A DNA stretch of 64,000 bases from Antedon bifida (taxonomy: Eukaryota > Echinodermata > Crinoidea > Comatulida > Antedonidae), in contig OY727098.1 of the NCBI GenBank assembly GCA_963402885.1, forward strand, positions 9,038,717-9,102,716, read 5' to 3'. The position numbers and the translations under genes were made by a program. Shown here piece after piece: positions 25,418 to 37,208 of this stretch. The notes beneath the pieces are model-generated. The model was not told the origin of the DNA, made no database searches, and saw only the letters and a program-made list of their open reading frames with translations. Position 1 is the stretch's first letter; each line of letters begins with the position of its first letter.

Positions 25418-28400
25418 ATGAAGCGATATTCTGTAGCTGTAATTTGTTGCTTTGTATTCATTTGTGCTTATTGCGTAAGAATAAATATTAATATTACCAT
25501 TATCCACATGGTAAGACAGTTGAACTCTACCGAGGAACAGAAAGCAAATTCAAATCTTTCTACGATTCCATATGTCCGTTCGGTAAGTCATTTCTATTAT
25601 ATCTATTATGATAAGACTATAATTAGGCCTACCATACAGGTAATAAAAAATAATCTGGACACCTGCATAGTTCGTCATAACAGCCTAAAAGGGAAGACGT
25701 CCCGGTGGAAATCAAGGGTATGGGGGCACTGGCGCACAGATGATCAGAGCCGCTACATTATATTAAATATATACGGCTCTGCGTATGATCTGAGTAGAAC
25801 GCAACCAACGAATAACAAGGCCAACAGCCATTAAGTCGCGTGCTACAATGCATAGTGATACCGGACCGACAGACAGACCGACAGACAGACCGACCGATCG
25901 ACATAGTGAACTATAGAGTCGCGTCCACGCGACTAAAAACATAAGAATACTCTTCACAACAACCCGCTGCTTTCGCATGTTTAAGATAATCATGTGCTGT
26001 ACTTTTGTTTTTAGATACCAGTGTTTGATTGGGACGATAAAACACAACAGTATATACTTGGATCATTTTATTACGGTTATACATTAGGCGCAATCCCTGG
26101 AGGTTGGTTGGTTAGTAAAACTAGCGGAAAACCAGCAGTGATATTCTATCTTATCTGGCAAAACGTATTAGCAGCTCTTACTCCTTGGGCTTCAGGCGTG
26201 AGCTCCAATGTACTGATTACCATACGGGTTTTAGAAGGCTTGGCAGAGGTTAGTTTCTGTGACATTAAACAGATATTATAGTTATAGTTTCCCGCACCTA
26301 TATGGATTTATGTTATGGATGTAGCTAGCGTAATGCTGTAATTGTTTTTCTTATAATTTTATAATCATTTTCTCACCTGTTTTACTTATTATTATTATTA
26401 TTCGATAAATCATTACTATAATATTTGTTATTTTGTTCTGGTGAGCTTATTTTGTTTTCTTGCATCTTTTAATTGAATAATTTGATTTGAATGTGTCTTA
26501 TGATGACAGGGGCGGTCGCAGGAATTTTTTAAGAGGGTTTCCCAAAAGACTCCAGTGCTGTAGACACAGAGTATTTGAGCAAGAAAATTGTTAAATGACA
26601 CCCCTACATGGTACTCTCGCACGAAAAATTCATAATAAATTGCAACTCTAGTTCGCCGGAAATGTCACTCACTCTATAGGCCTAGTGCGCTAGCAAACAG
26701 AGGATCGTAGCATATGTTATTCGACCGGTAATAAAACATACGCGACTAACAATAGTCGCGTATTTAAAATAATTTTTGTTACAAAGAAATATTTTGGTTG
26801 TGAAGGTCGCTAAATTCGTTGGAGCCAGCATTACTACTAAAAAAATTAGGCCTACTTATTTTAACAATTTTAACAATAAGCTAACAACAATGATAAAATG
26901 CCCTAAAACTCTGTAACTACTTTATGACTAAGTCTATCAAGTTCCGAGTTTGCTCAGCTACCGACGCGGTATAATTCTCTGTTACTTCTGAAATTCGGCC
27001 TAATATTACGGACGTATACGGAAATGAAGATAAATAGGGTACTACACGGAAAAATAAAATACGCAAAATTATGATTTGGCCTTAAATTATGGAAAAACGT
27101 AATAATTGTGAACAAATTGACGACCCATATGACGGGTTTTTCCCGAACACAGTGTGTGGTGGCCTCCTTTCGTACCTATAATCAAGAGAGAGAGATACAT
27201 CTCCCTGCTCTCATGACGCGCGCACCACAAGAAACTATTCAATCAGAAATTTGTTCTGCGTATGCTCAGAAACCTATCTACTCTTATCTGTGCGCGATAT
27301 AGTAGGCCTATTGGTGTGCCAATTTACAAATATTCTCTTCCAGACTGGACTTCTATAACGTATAAATATGGATATTGTATACGATGAAATGGGACTTAAT
27401 TTTAATTTAGTGGCAGAAACAACATTTAGTATGAAATTAAGGCTGTTGCCCGTACCCCAAGGCAACACCCCTGGGTCCGCCCCTGCATTGTGAAATAAAA
27501 CGAACGAACGAATGATGGATTCACCAGCTTGTCTTTATGACATTGGAAGGATGTTTGCGCATGCGCTTCCTTGCTTTACATTATTGTATTGGAAGCATAA
27601 CGTTAAGTTAAACAATTTCTTTCTCAATGTATTTTTCAGGGATTGCTAATACCGGCGTTCTATGCCACTATAAAAAGATGGATTGTTCCACAAGAACGAA
27701 GTACAATAATTTCTATTGGTCTTTCTGGTAAAAAGAATGAATCAACATAATTCTTCCTTACATCATACAGATACCGTTTTAAAAATTGCCCGAAAAGATT
27801 TTCATGTAGCACAAGCGTACTAATTCATTTTCATGTCATGGTGTCTCGTACAACATATCTTCCGATCCTGTACAAAATGTTTTATTTTTATTTTTTTTAA
27901 AAGACAACAGGAACAATGATTCCGCCTACAGGTGATGTTATATAAAAAAATAAAATATATAAATTATGTATAACGGTATGTATGGACTATTAATTGATAA
28001 TTATATGGGGTTTCTTTACAGGTATGGGAATAGCCGAGGTTATTTGTTATCCTATATCAATATGGATTTCGTCCAGTTTTAGTGGATGGCCAATATCATA
28101 TTACACTTACTGTGAGTTACATTTTTACAGTGTAGGCCTGTATTCCATTTTTATCACAACTATTGGTACTGAACAATTATTATTTTTCTTTATAGGTGCC
28201 TTTAGTGCTATTGTGTTAATAGTATTTATGATTTTTGTCTATGACGATCCTGAGGACGATCCTTTTATATCAAACAATGAACTTATATATTTAAAGAGCT
28301 TCAACGATACATACAGTACAAAGGTAAGGATGTACCACGTAACAGTCATGTGAATCAATGCCATGGGTACCATGATCTAGAAAGCCTTTTTTAACAATGT

Positions 28401-31241
28401 AATTTATATTGTAGCACTCTCTGAACGAATATGAATCACTAATAACAGCACCCACTCGTGCATCATATTTAAATAACAAACGAGCGAGTACACATTTATC
28501 TGTAAAAAACGTAACTTTTCTAACAAATTAATAATGTAATTCCATTAATTTGCTGGCGAAGCCGTCTCATTAAACGTTTATTTTTTGTCTTATTTTTTAA
28601 ATTTCAATTAATATATATATATATATATATTTATCTTTGTTCAGGATACATATAATGTTCCATTTTGCGATCTGATGACGTCAACTGCCGTGTGGTCAAT
28701 AATCATTGGTTTCACGGTATACGTTATAACTGTTGTTTTTATCTTAACTGAGGCACCCGTTTTTGCTTCACTGATATTAGGATTTGATAAAAAAAATGTA
28801 AGTGAATCTTTATTGTGTATTCAATATTTTCAGCACTGGTATCATATATAAACAAACCAGTAAAATTGGCCTTTATATGCCTACTGTTTAGGCCTATGAT
28901 TAATGTTCTGTCCTTATTTCATAGTATAATAATAATCGATTCGTGTTTTGTTACTGTGTAGATTGGTCTTATAACGTCGATTTCAGCTATTTTAGAATAT
29001 ATTGTTACTATTCTGTCTGGAATATGTGCTGACATCATCATTCGACGAAAATATCTGAAAGTTGTCAACACTAGAAAGATGTTTATGATTTTAAGTAAGA
29101 TGTTATATAAGTCTACATCTCATCAACAAATTTCTTTATTTCATAAGATTATTCCTGGACAGATGAATATTCATGACATAAATGTATATTCAGTCAGTAG
29201 CCTATATTTACTAGCCCATAATTCATCAAGTCTGCGTCTAAGATTTTAAACTTTTGTTTTCTAACTTTACTTCTTACTAACTGGTACATAAAAAATTACT
29301 AATTTCTCAGTCCAACTCGTCTTCTTGTTGCTTATTTTGTCTCTTTTTCTTTTATGACATAATAATCTATATGTATTAAACATTCTCTTCTTAAAACAGC
29401 TACTGGTATACCTGCCCTGTGCATGTCTTGTATTGGGTACTTCAATGCAATAGTGTCAATGACACTGCTTACATTGTCGTTTGGTTGTATTGGAAGTTAT
29501 ACGACAAGCATCATGACAAACATTATAGAAGTATCAAAGGAAAGATCGGAAGTGATCATGGGAATAATGTCATTTACGGGACATGGTGCTGCCTTCATCA
29601 TTATACTGCTTTTTGGAATGTTGATACAAGATGGTGTAAGTTGTATACATAGTCTATGTTCCAGACCGAAATTAGTAAAAAGATATATATTTTGGCACAT
29701 GGCGTTCCATACGTATGATACTTGAGCTCACTAGAAAAATCGAAACGCCGACTGGTGGACTAGCATAAACAAGGCCATATACATGGCTGCAGTCGCGTGC
29801 TCAAATTTGAAAACTATCCGACCGAAAAAACAATAACTACAGGCATGTAGTTTAGTCGTTAGACAATAGAAGGCATGTATTGAATTTTTGCTAGGGTGTC
29901 TAGAAAACTCAGATCTTAGATATATCTGAGTTTTCTAGAAAACTCAGATATCTGAGTTTTCTAGAAAACTCAGATATCTGAGTTTTCTAGATCTAGAAAA
30001 CCAAAATATCTGACATTTCTAGATCTAGAAAACTCAGATATCAATATCTGAGTTTTCTAGATCCATCATTCAATTAATAATAAGAAGGTAGGTCATTTGA
30101 AATACTAGAGTATTATTAAAACTGATTACTGTACGTTTTCTTACTAATATTGTAACATGTAGAAGCGGCCTACGGCTTAAATCATAAAGAAAAATAAATA
30201 CAGTGCACGTTACCGTTAAAATATAGACTTAAAAATAAGGTATATACGAGTTGGTGTGGGTACGAGTTGGTTGAGGTACGAGTTATCCAAGTTGGGAATA
30301 GGTACGAGTTATTTTGGGTACAAGCAGGCCTACTCTTCGCGATACATTGCGATAGCGCCCAAACGTTGAGCATTGAATTGAGCTTGCTTAGATAGGCAGG
30401 CCAACATTTTAAAAGGTGTATACTGTATTTCTTTATGATTTAAGTCGTAGGCCGCTACTACAAGTAAGAAAACGTATAATACTGTAGTATTTCAAACATG
30501 CTACCCTCAGATTAATAATAGAACGATCCATTTGATAATCTGGGTTTTCTAGTTCCATTCTGGAACCAGAGTTTTTTTGGAACTAGAGATAAATGCCATG
30601 TGTTGCGTCTGTTCAGATGAAAGGGGCTATCCGTACATTCATAGATGTTGTACAGCTGCACAATAATTAAAAGATGAAGGTGTTAACAAAATGACCAGGT
30701 ACAATAACATGCAGTGCTTGTTAAATGCATGGCCTGGTGAAGGGATTTCAATGTACTGGTGTACATGTCTTGAGCTGTTTTGATGTTGCACATAAGTTTG
30801 TGTTATTTTCCTCCTGTGCTTGGAGGATGACCATTGTTGATGAAGGATTCTGGTGGTGAGAGGATGCATTACCCATACGGGGAATGATCCTCTATTTGCA
30901 TACCATATTTGCTATTGGCATTAAACTGAGTCCATTATTAATTATTATTATTATTTCATTTATATAGCACTAACAAAATCATCAAAGCCCTTTTACATAC
31001 AAAAGACTCAACAGTGAGTTATGTGTTTTAAGGGCTTTCAATCATATCATGCGCTAATAAAATCATTTTGTTCTTGCAGAATACAGCGAGTCAATGGTCT
31101 TTGATGTTTAGAATAATTGCCGGTATCAATCTATTTGGAATGATTTTCTTTCTAATGTTTGCAAAAGCAGAACAACTAACCAAATCAGATGGAAATATTA
31201 CAAAGCAAGAGATGAAATCTTATAAGACTATAAAAGATTGA
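25418..31241 (+). CDS. SLC17-family (sialin/phosphate-type) MFS transporter, complete, nine exons
   Basis: SLC17 proteins move organic or inorganic anions across plasma, lysosomal or vesicular membranes, driven by protons, sodium or membrane potential. Exons: 25418-25582, 26015-26248, 27640-27727, 28022-28111, 28196-28323, 28645-28797, 28962-29094, 29400-29635, 31080-31241 (stop TGA). All introns are GT..AG with matching phases; the product is 462 residues, near family length. The first helix has the RY..YxVRIN pattern, followed by FDWDDKTQQYILGSFYYGY and IPGGWL (MFS signature loop), RVLEGLAE, a long helix pair ending VYDDPEDDPFIS (family: VYDSPxxHPxIS), and the second half of about six helices. 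The N-terminal glycosylation-type loop holds NST and NLS. The short acidic/lysine C-terminus lacks a recognisable sorting signal. Substrate cannot be assigned. The ATG at 25418 is the only one in frame ahead of the first helix. Confidence 0.9.
25834..25936. mobile_element. Short MITE-like repeat in SLC17 intron 1
   Basis: Ends AGTCGCGTG and CACGCGACT are inverted repeats bounding a GACCGACAGACAGACC simple-repeat core. Related sequence occurs at 13180-13290 and 29767-29820 with the same AAGGCC...AGTCGCGTGC opening. Non-coding. Confidence 0.6.
26608..26760. repeat. Interspersed repeat copy in SLC17 intron 2
   Basis: Opens GGTACTCTCGCACGAAAAAT and shares the order of blocks with 20362-20495. 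Confidence 0.45.
29668..29765. repeat. Interspersed repeat, partner of 17905-18030
   Basis: Shares several blocks with 17905-18030 in the same order. It lies in SLC17 intron 8 next to the AGTCGCGTGCT-type repeat. Confidence 0.4.
29899..30063. repeat. Tandem perfect palindromes (TCTAGAAAACTCAGATAT family)
   Basis: The half-site TCTAGAAAACTCAGATAT alternates with its reverse complement several times, so the block consists of consecutive 30-odd bp palindromes joined at TCTAGA. It lies in the last SLC17 intron. On either strand the RNA would fold into long hairpins. Confidence 0.85.
30092..30502. mobile_element. Long inverted-repeat element with GGTACGAGTT core
   Basis: The arms at about 30095-30215 and 30415-30500 are imperfect reverse complements (GAAATACTA, ACGTTTTCTTACT, GCGGCCTACG, CTTAAATCATAAAG). 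Between them, 30240-30335 has five GGTACGAGTT-like repeats. The same short motif builds the element at 55945-56892. Non-coding. Confidence 0.65.
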
Positions 31242-32374
31242 ACAATATTATAAAAGTATATAATAATTTATATTTTATTTTTCAAGAACATGAAATATAA
31301 ATATTAAATCAAAATCAATTCATTCCATAAAACTAAGGATATGTACAAATATTTCATCCAAAAGTTATGGAAAAGGTAGGCCTAACTCAAAATAAGCAGA
31401 GCTTTTTAGCCGAGACGCTAAAATATACGGTTATGACGGTTAGATGCGCTTTAAATCCCATTCAATTCGTGGTAATAAAACTCACCAATGTAATAGACGA
31501 AATGAGAAAAGACTATATATTGTACAATAAAATCTTCTACTTTTTGACATTGTACCACCTAATCGTGGAAGGATCACGACGTCATATTAGTGTAATCAAT
31601 CAAGTATACACTTTTTTTCGAATAATATTATTGAATAGATAAATAATTCAGAGATATCTGGCCAGTATAACACTTCTTACAAACAATGGTTTTACTTTTA
31701 ACTCTTAATCTTTTAACTCTTACTTTTTAACTTTTAATCAAACTGAACCATTACCCCCCAAAAAAATATCAATGATTGTTAAAGAGTAATAAAGCCGTGG
31801 ATTAGTGTGTCCTCGCAAAATTATCTATATATAAATTTACGTAAGGGTAAACATCGGTAAATCGCGCGTTATTTCTAGAATGTTTACTCAATGGTATATA
31901 AAGTTGGTTCGTACTTTCGGTACTGATTTTAACCACCTGATGTAACCCTGTTTACTAATTAAATTAAGTTAGATAATTAGTTATTGACAATAAAACGAAT
32001 TTAGGTTCAACGATTTTCCCCAAATAGGGGTGTTTTCCGATCGCGGTATACACTGTCTAATGGTTGTCCATCTTGAAAAATACCCGCACACAATAATACG
32101 AGGATACTTCGCATTTACCTATCTCCTCCTACGATAATTGTTTTTAATAGGAGAAAACCGGTTTAACAGCTAGAGTACAGTATCATAATGTTGAAGACAA
32201 TAAAAAAATACTATTTTAATATATTTTGAGCGTATAACATGTAAGGTGTTAGCAGTCAATACTCGTACTTACTTTAAGGATCCATTAACATTTAAACTAT
32301 TTTGGTGTACTAAAAACGTTTCTACAAGTCTTTTGAAAGTGGTGGTTGAAGTGTTGGTCAGTAATTTTTAAATT
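31242..32374. other. SLC17 3' flank
   Basis: 3' UTR of the transporter with AATAAA-like signals, then AT-rich sequence. A TATATAAAG at 31904-31912 is a possible TATA box, but no start site can be tied to it. The short frame at 31367-31642 has no known domain. Confidence 0.35.
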
Positions 32375-32548
32375 ATGAGTGGAAAAAAAGGAGCAAAATC
32401 TGTAAACCAACCATCGTCGGCGCCACAACCAAGTGCTAAGCCGCTTTCCAAGGGCCCGGAAGCTGCCACGCCCAAATCTGATGAAGAATTCAGAGCAGAA
32501 GTTATGGGTAAGCTAGATAAGCTTCAGATTTCTCTTTCTCAGAAATGA
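32375..32548 (+). CDS. 57-residue ORF, LINE ORF1-like or small gene
   Basis: ATG (32375) to TGA (32548) encodes a Lys/Ser/Pro/Gln-rich N-terminus (MSGKKGAKS, then SAPQPSAKPLSKGPE) followed by a short amphipathic segment EEFRAEVMGKLDKLQISLSQ. That combination resembles the start of non-LTR retrotransposon ORF1 proteins, where a basic tail precedes a coiled coil; the coiled coil is cut short. An AATAAAG and an ATTATTATTATAA tail follow at about 32668-32690, directly before satellite DNA. It may be an internally deleted LINE or a genuine small single-exon gene. I cannot choose firmly. Confidence 0.4.
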   Translation: MSGKKGAKSVNQPSSAPQPSAKPLSKGPEAATPKSDEEFRAEVMGKLDKLQISLSQK

Positions 32549-32689
32549 TGTACGTTCTAGTTTAAGTTTTATTTATTTTAAAGGCCAAAACTCGATAAGC
32601 GAAAGCTTTTTTTTAACTTTTGTCTCAAGTTTTGAATTTATGTATGTGAGAAAGAACAAAAAAGAAAGACAATAAAGATTATTATTATA

Positions 32690-33190
32690 AATCCTATGTA
32701 TTATCAGTGTTCACGAGTGCAACCAAAATTGGTATGGTAGCGCACAGTGCTAAACTAAATCCTAATTATTATCAGTGTTCGCGAGTGCAACCAAAATTGG
32801 TATGGTAGCGTACAGTGCTAAACTAAATCCTAATTTTTATCACTGTCCGCGAGTGCAACCAAAATGGGTATGGTAGCGCACAGTGCTAAACTAAATCCTA
32901 ATTATTATCAGTGTTCGCGAGTGCAACCAAAATTGGTATGGTAGCGTACAGTGCTAAACTAAATCTTATTATCACTGTGCGCGAGTGCAACAAAAATTGG
33001 GTGGGTCGCGCACAGTGCTAAAATGAATCCAATTTATTATCACTGTCCGCGAGTGCAAGCAATACAAAATGGGTATGATAGCGTACAGTGCTAAACTAAA
33101 TCCTAATTATTATCACTGTCCGCGAGTGCAACCAAAATGGGTATGGTAGCGCACAGTGCTAAACTAAACCCTAATTATTATCAGTGTTAA
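32690..33190. repeat. ~68 bp satellite, block 2
   Basis: About seven units of the satellite seen at 24885-25221, here mostly with CAGTGTTCGCGAG or CACTGTCCGCGAG variants that weaken the internal stem. It abuts the LINE fragment at 33198. Confidence 0.9.
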
Positions 33191-33197
33191 AGCCTTT

Positions 33198-33800
33198 AAG
33201 GAGGACTAAGATAGTGATGGAAACTATTGATAGAACTAGTATCGATTTCTTTTGCTAATTCAGGCCCTATATTGGTAAAATGGTTGTTTAATAAGTTTTT
33301 GGGTCTTTTGTTAAATTTCCATTACTCATTATCTCAATGTTAGGAATTGTGTTGTTTGATGGTTTAAGTATAGAGTTTATAGTACGTCAAGTAGCTTTTA
33401 TATTGGATTTGTTTTCATTAAAAAAGTTTTTAAAATAATCCACTATAACACTTTTTAGAAGATTATTTAACTTATTACGATACTTTTTGTATTTCAATAT
33501 ATTAGAGTTGAAAGGGTGCCGAATGCTCTTGAGATAAAGTTTTTGTTTGTATGAGATGGAAGTTAAAAGCCCGTTGGTCATCCATGATTTTAATTTCTTT
33601 TTCGTGGATCTAACTCAGGGACGTTCCTATCATATAGGGCTTTGTACTTTGCAAAAAAAGTATCATACGCTTCGTCAGGGTCTAATTTATCTAAGACATC
33701 ATGCCACGATGTTATTCACAGATCATTCCGAAAATGATGAATATTGTTTTCATTAAATTTTCTAAATTTGCGCTTCTCTTTTTCTGTAGACTTACTTGGA
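33198..33800 (-). mobile_element. Second copy of the LINE linker fragment (pre-insertion state)
   Basis: Near-identical to 23180-24877 but without the two nested insertions, and including about 85 bp lost from the first copy near 23990. Minus-strand translation gives HDVLDKLDPDEAYDTFFAKY, then MTNGLLTSISYKQKLYLKSI and KYKKYRNKLNNLL, a typical LINE endonuclease-RT linker. Stops are present. Satellite DNA lies on both sides. Confidence 0.85.
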
Positions 33801-33826
33801 TTAGTAATGTTCACAGGTGCCACCAA

Positions 33827-34223
33827 CATGAGTATGGGAGCGCACAGTGCTAAATTAAATCGTATTTTTTATCACTGTGCGTGTGAGTGCCACAAACATG
33901 AGTAAGGGGAGCGCACAGTGCTAGGCTAAATCCTATTTATTATCACTGTGCGCGAGTGCAACCAAATGGTCATAGTAGCGCACACTGCTAAACTAAATCC
34001 TATTTATTATCACTGTGCGCGAGTGCGCAACCAAAATGGGTATGGTAGCGCACAGTGCTAAACTAAATACTATGTATTATCACTGTGCGCGAGTGCAACC
34101 GAATTGGGTATAGTAGCGGACAGTACTAAACTAAATACTATGTATTATCACTGTGCGCGAGTGCAACCCAATTGGGTATAGTAGCGCACAGTACTAAACT
34201 AAATCCTATTTATTATCACTGTG
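33827..34223. repeat. ~68 bp satellite, block 3 (duplicate of block 1)
   Basis: Six units, the first ones matching block 1 unit for unit, including a shared aberrant GTGCCACAAACATGAGTA spacer. The similarity continues past the array (CAATTTGACCCTAACATGAA to about 34305, compare 25262-25345), so blocks 1 and 3 belong to one duplicated segment. Confidence 0.9.
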
Positions 34224-35284
34224 GCAATTTGACCCTAACATGAAGGTTAGATTATATGGCACGATAGGTAAGAACAAAAATGTCGATAGTGATAAGAGTC
34301 GAAATCAAATGAAAGCCCATAAAATATTCTATCCATTGCTACCCAACTTGTATTAAAAATCTGTAATTATGATGCTAATTTTGTTTATTTTATTTTTATT
34401 TATTTTTTTAAATATTATTTGTATTATTTTATTATTTTTTACAAAAATGAGTATATTAAATAGTGTAAATTTATTTTGGTTTAAATAATTCAAGTGTTTA
34501 GAAGATCTTGGTAAATTTACCAAGCATTTTGAACCCATTTTTACTGTTTTATCACTTTTAGATATTAATTATGTTTTTTTATATTTAGGCTGAGGGTAAA
34601 TCAAATTATCCTATAACAGTTGAGATATTCTCTCCTAAATTAAATGCATACAAATCTGACCCAGGTCCTATGACATTAATTTTAACTAAAAATATTATTC
34701 ATATTGGATGTTACTTTGTCCAATATGTTACATTTTCCAAACATTTAAATTATTTAATATTATATAAATAAACATAATAATTACGCTACCAAATGTTCAT
34801 TTTTTGTATAAAAATAATCAAAATATGCACATTTTCCATACAATTAGCTTTATAATTAAAAAATTGTCAATACAACTTGGGTAGCAATGGGTAGCATATT
34901 GTGTATGCTTTCATTTGATACCATACAGTTTGTCCATTGGCATTTTAAAGAATAATTTAACCCAAAAATGTGTTTTCTGGTCATTTTTGGGTCAAAGGTC
35001 ATTAAAAGCATTTCCGGTCATTTTTTCGCTAAAGGTTGTGTTAGTACGAATATAAATATGTATATTCTGAACAATGCGACACCAAAAGCAAATCTGTACG
35101 ACAAGTGGTTGTCGAGATATAAGAACCACACATTTTTAACCTTTGACCCTGATTTTGGGCATGTTCGTCCCGGATAGCGAATTTGGCACACATTCCATGT
35201 TGTTCGTTGGGGTCAAATTATCCTATAACAGTTGAGATATTCTCTCCTAAATTAAATGCATACAAATCTGACCCAGGTCCTAAA
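34224..35284. repeat. Interval bounded by a 70 bp direct repeat
   Basis: An identical 70 bp sequence occurs at 34601-34670 and 35213-35282 (starts TCAAATTATCCTATAACAGT, ends GACCCAGGTCCTA). The 540 bp between has no ORF of note. It resembles the direct repeats of a small LTR-like or duplicated unit within the satellite region; nothing coding is seen. Confidence 0.7.
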
Positions 35285-35735
35285 CTATATGGTAGCGCAC
35301 AGTGCTAAACTAAATCCTATGTATTATTACTGTGCTCAAGTAGTACCAAAATGGGTATGGTAGCATATTGCTAAATTGAATTCTTATTTTTATCACTGTG
35401 CTAAGTGCAACCAAAATAGATATGGTAGCGCATATTGCTAAACTAAATCCTATTTAATATCACTGTGCGCAAGTGCAATCAAAATGGACATGGTAGCGCA
35501 TATTGCTAAAATAAATCCTATGTATTATCACTGTGGTCAAGTAGTACCAAAATGGGTATGATAGCGTACAGTGCTAAACTGAATCCTATTTATTATCACT
35601 GTGCGTGAGTACAAAACCAAAATGGGTATGATAGCGCACAGTGCTAAACTGAATCCTATTTATTATCACTGTGCGTGAGTACAAAACCAAAATGGGTATG
35701 ATAGCGCACAGTGCTAAACTAAACCCTAATTATAT
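35285..35735. repeat. ~68 bp satellite, block 4
   Basis: Six to seven more diverged units. Some have TAGCATATTGCTAAA in place of GCGCACAGTGCTAAA, which destroys the stem; the last two are nearly identical to each other. Confidence 0.85.
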
Positions 35736-37208
35736 ACCTATACCTATAGGGGATAGGGAAAACCAATTAACAGTTTTTGTTACTTGCAGTTGTGTTTTAA
35801 TGATTAAAATTAGTAGAGGCTTACTTTAATAACTACATCTCATAGTAGTTGATGAATTGATTCGATACGATGACATCATCATGCCAGAATCCAATATGTC
35901 GTCCAATTTGGCGGGAAAAACCCCATTGTCTTTAAAAATGCATTTTTTGTCCATACAATGCACAATATTCTATCTTAAAACAAAACACGAATCCAGTAAT
36001 TGTTCCCCTCCCGCAGTCTTCCCAACATTAGGATGACGGATCCAAGATTTTGATTTAGGGGGTTTGGGTTGGAGCGGAGAGAATTTGGGAGGCCTTAACA
36101 ATTGTAAAATGAAGTAGTGCTGAATTTAATTTTTGGATCTCTCTCTGGATCAGCCTATGGATAATGCAGATTCACCTATATGCATTTCTCAGACGGAACC
36201 GGAATATTTCATGGGTGTTGTTGCTTGCTTACGAATGTCAAGTGGCTATAGCCATTTTAGTTTTTTGTTTATTTTAGGAACGGACCGCGCGTATGAAGGT
36301 ACAGTAGTTAAAGAATAAAAATTACACTGCAAATTAATAAAGATTAAATTAAATATACACCATAAAGCATCGGAATATATTGTGGGGAATAGTATTATAA
36401 CATTACATAGGGAGATTTGATGATAAGACATTTTGTTTAAAATCGAGTGAAATCCCGACAGCCGAGTTTTCCGTTAGGACCGGGATGTCTGCCCATGTTG
36501 CAAGCCGTAATGTCTTCTTTCTTGGGCCGAAACGGCCCACTCTATCACGGAAGTTAGTTTCAAAAGATGTTTAAATTAAATAATGTATTAATTATTAGGA
36601 TGGTATTTATTTGAATAAACGCCTCTCCAATAAAATATCACTTTGAATAATAATCTCCCCCGCCCCTAACCCAACTATCTAATAAACTTCCCTCCACATT
36701 TTATAATAACACAATATACTATTTGTAGTAGTCCTGTTATCTTTAATTTACCAAGCATTTGTTATTCTTTTTTACCACTTTTCATATCTATTAGAGGATT
36801 TCATTTGATTATAAATGTTACCATATTATTAAAACTAAAAAATTAAACATATCCTCCGAATAGGCACCTCCCTCAAATGAACTATAAAGGGCCCTACCAA
36901 ACAATAAACACTATACTTTAAAATGTTATTAATCATCTAAGACACTGTGAAAGAGAGTAGGTTTAGTTTTACGAATGTCAATCATTTTCAATAATGGTAA
37001 CCGACAGAAAACGTACAAGGAGAACGTCCTTCTAAAACCTTTTTACCCGAGTCATTATCATTCCGAGAAACATCGTCTACACCTCTAGTACTGTCAAATT
37101 ATAGAAACAGTGCTCATATTTCGGGACAGACAGTTTTGTCCAGACGTAACCTTTGCAATTTTCTGTTATCAAGCAATTGTAATTATATTTCTCATTAGGA
37201 ATTATCTA
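35736..37208. other. Intergenic, nothing recognised
   Basis: AT-rich sequence between the satellite field and the 3' end of the methyltransferase gene. No exon or repeat family could be supported. Confidence 0.4.

Noticed and set aside
32690-33190. CRISPR-like array of repeats with inverted-repeat structure.
   Set aside because: The genome is eukaryotic, the units are contiguous and similar throughout without unique spacers, and no cas genes exist. It is a satellite.
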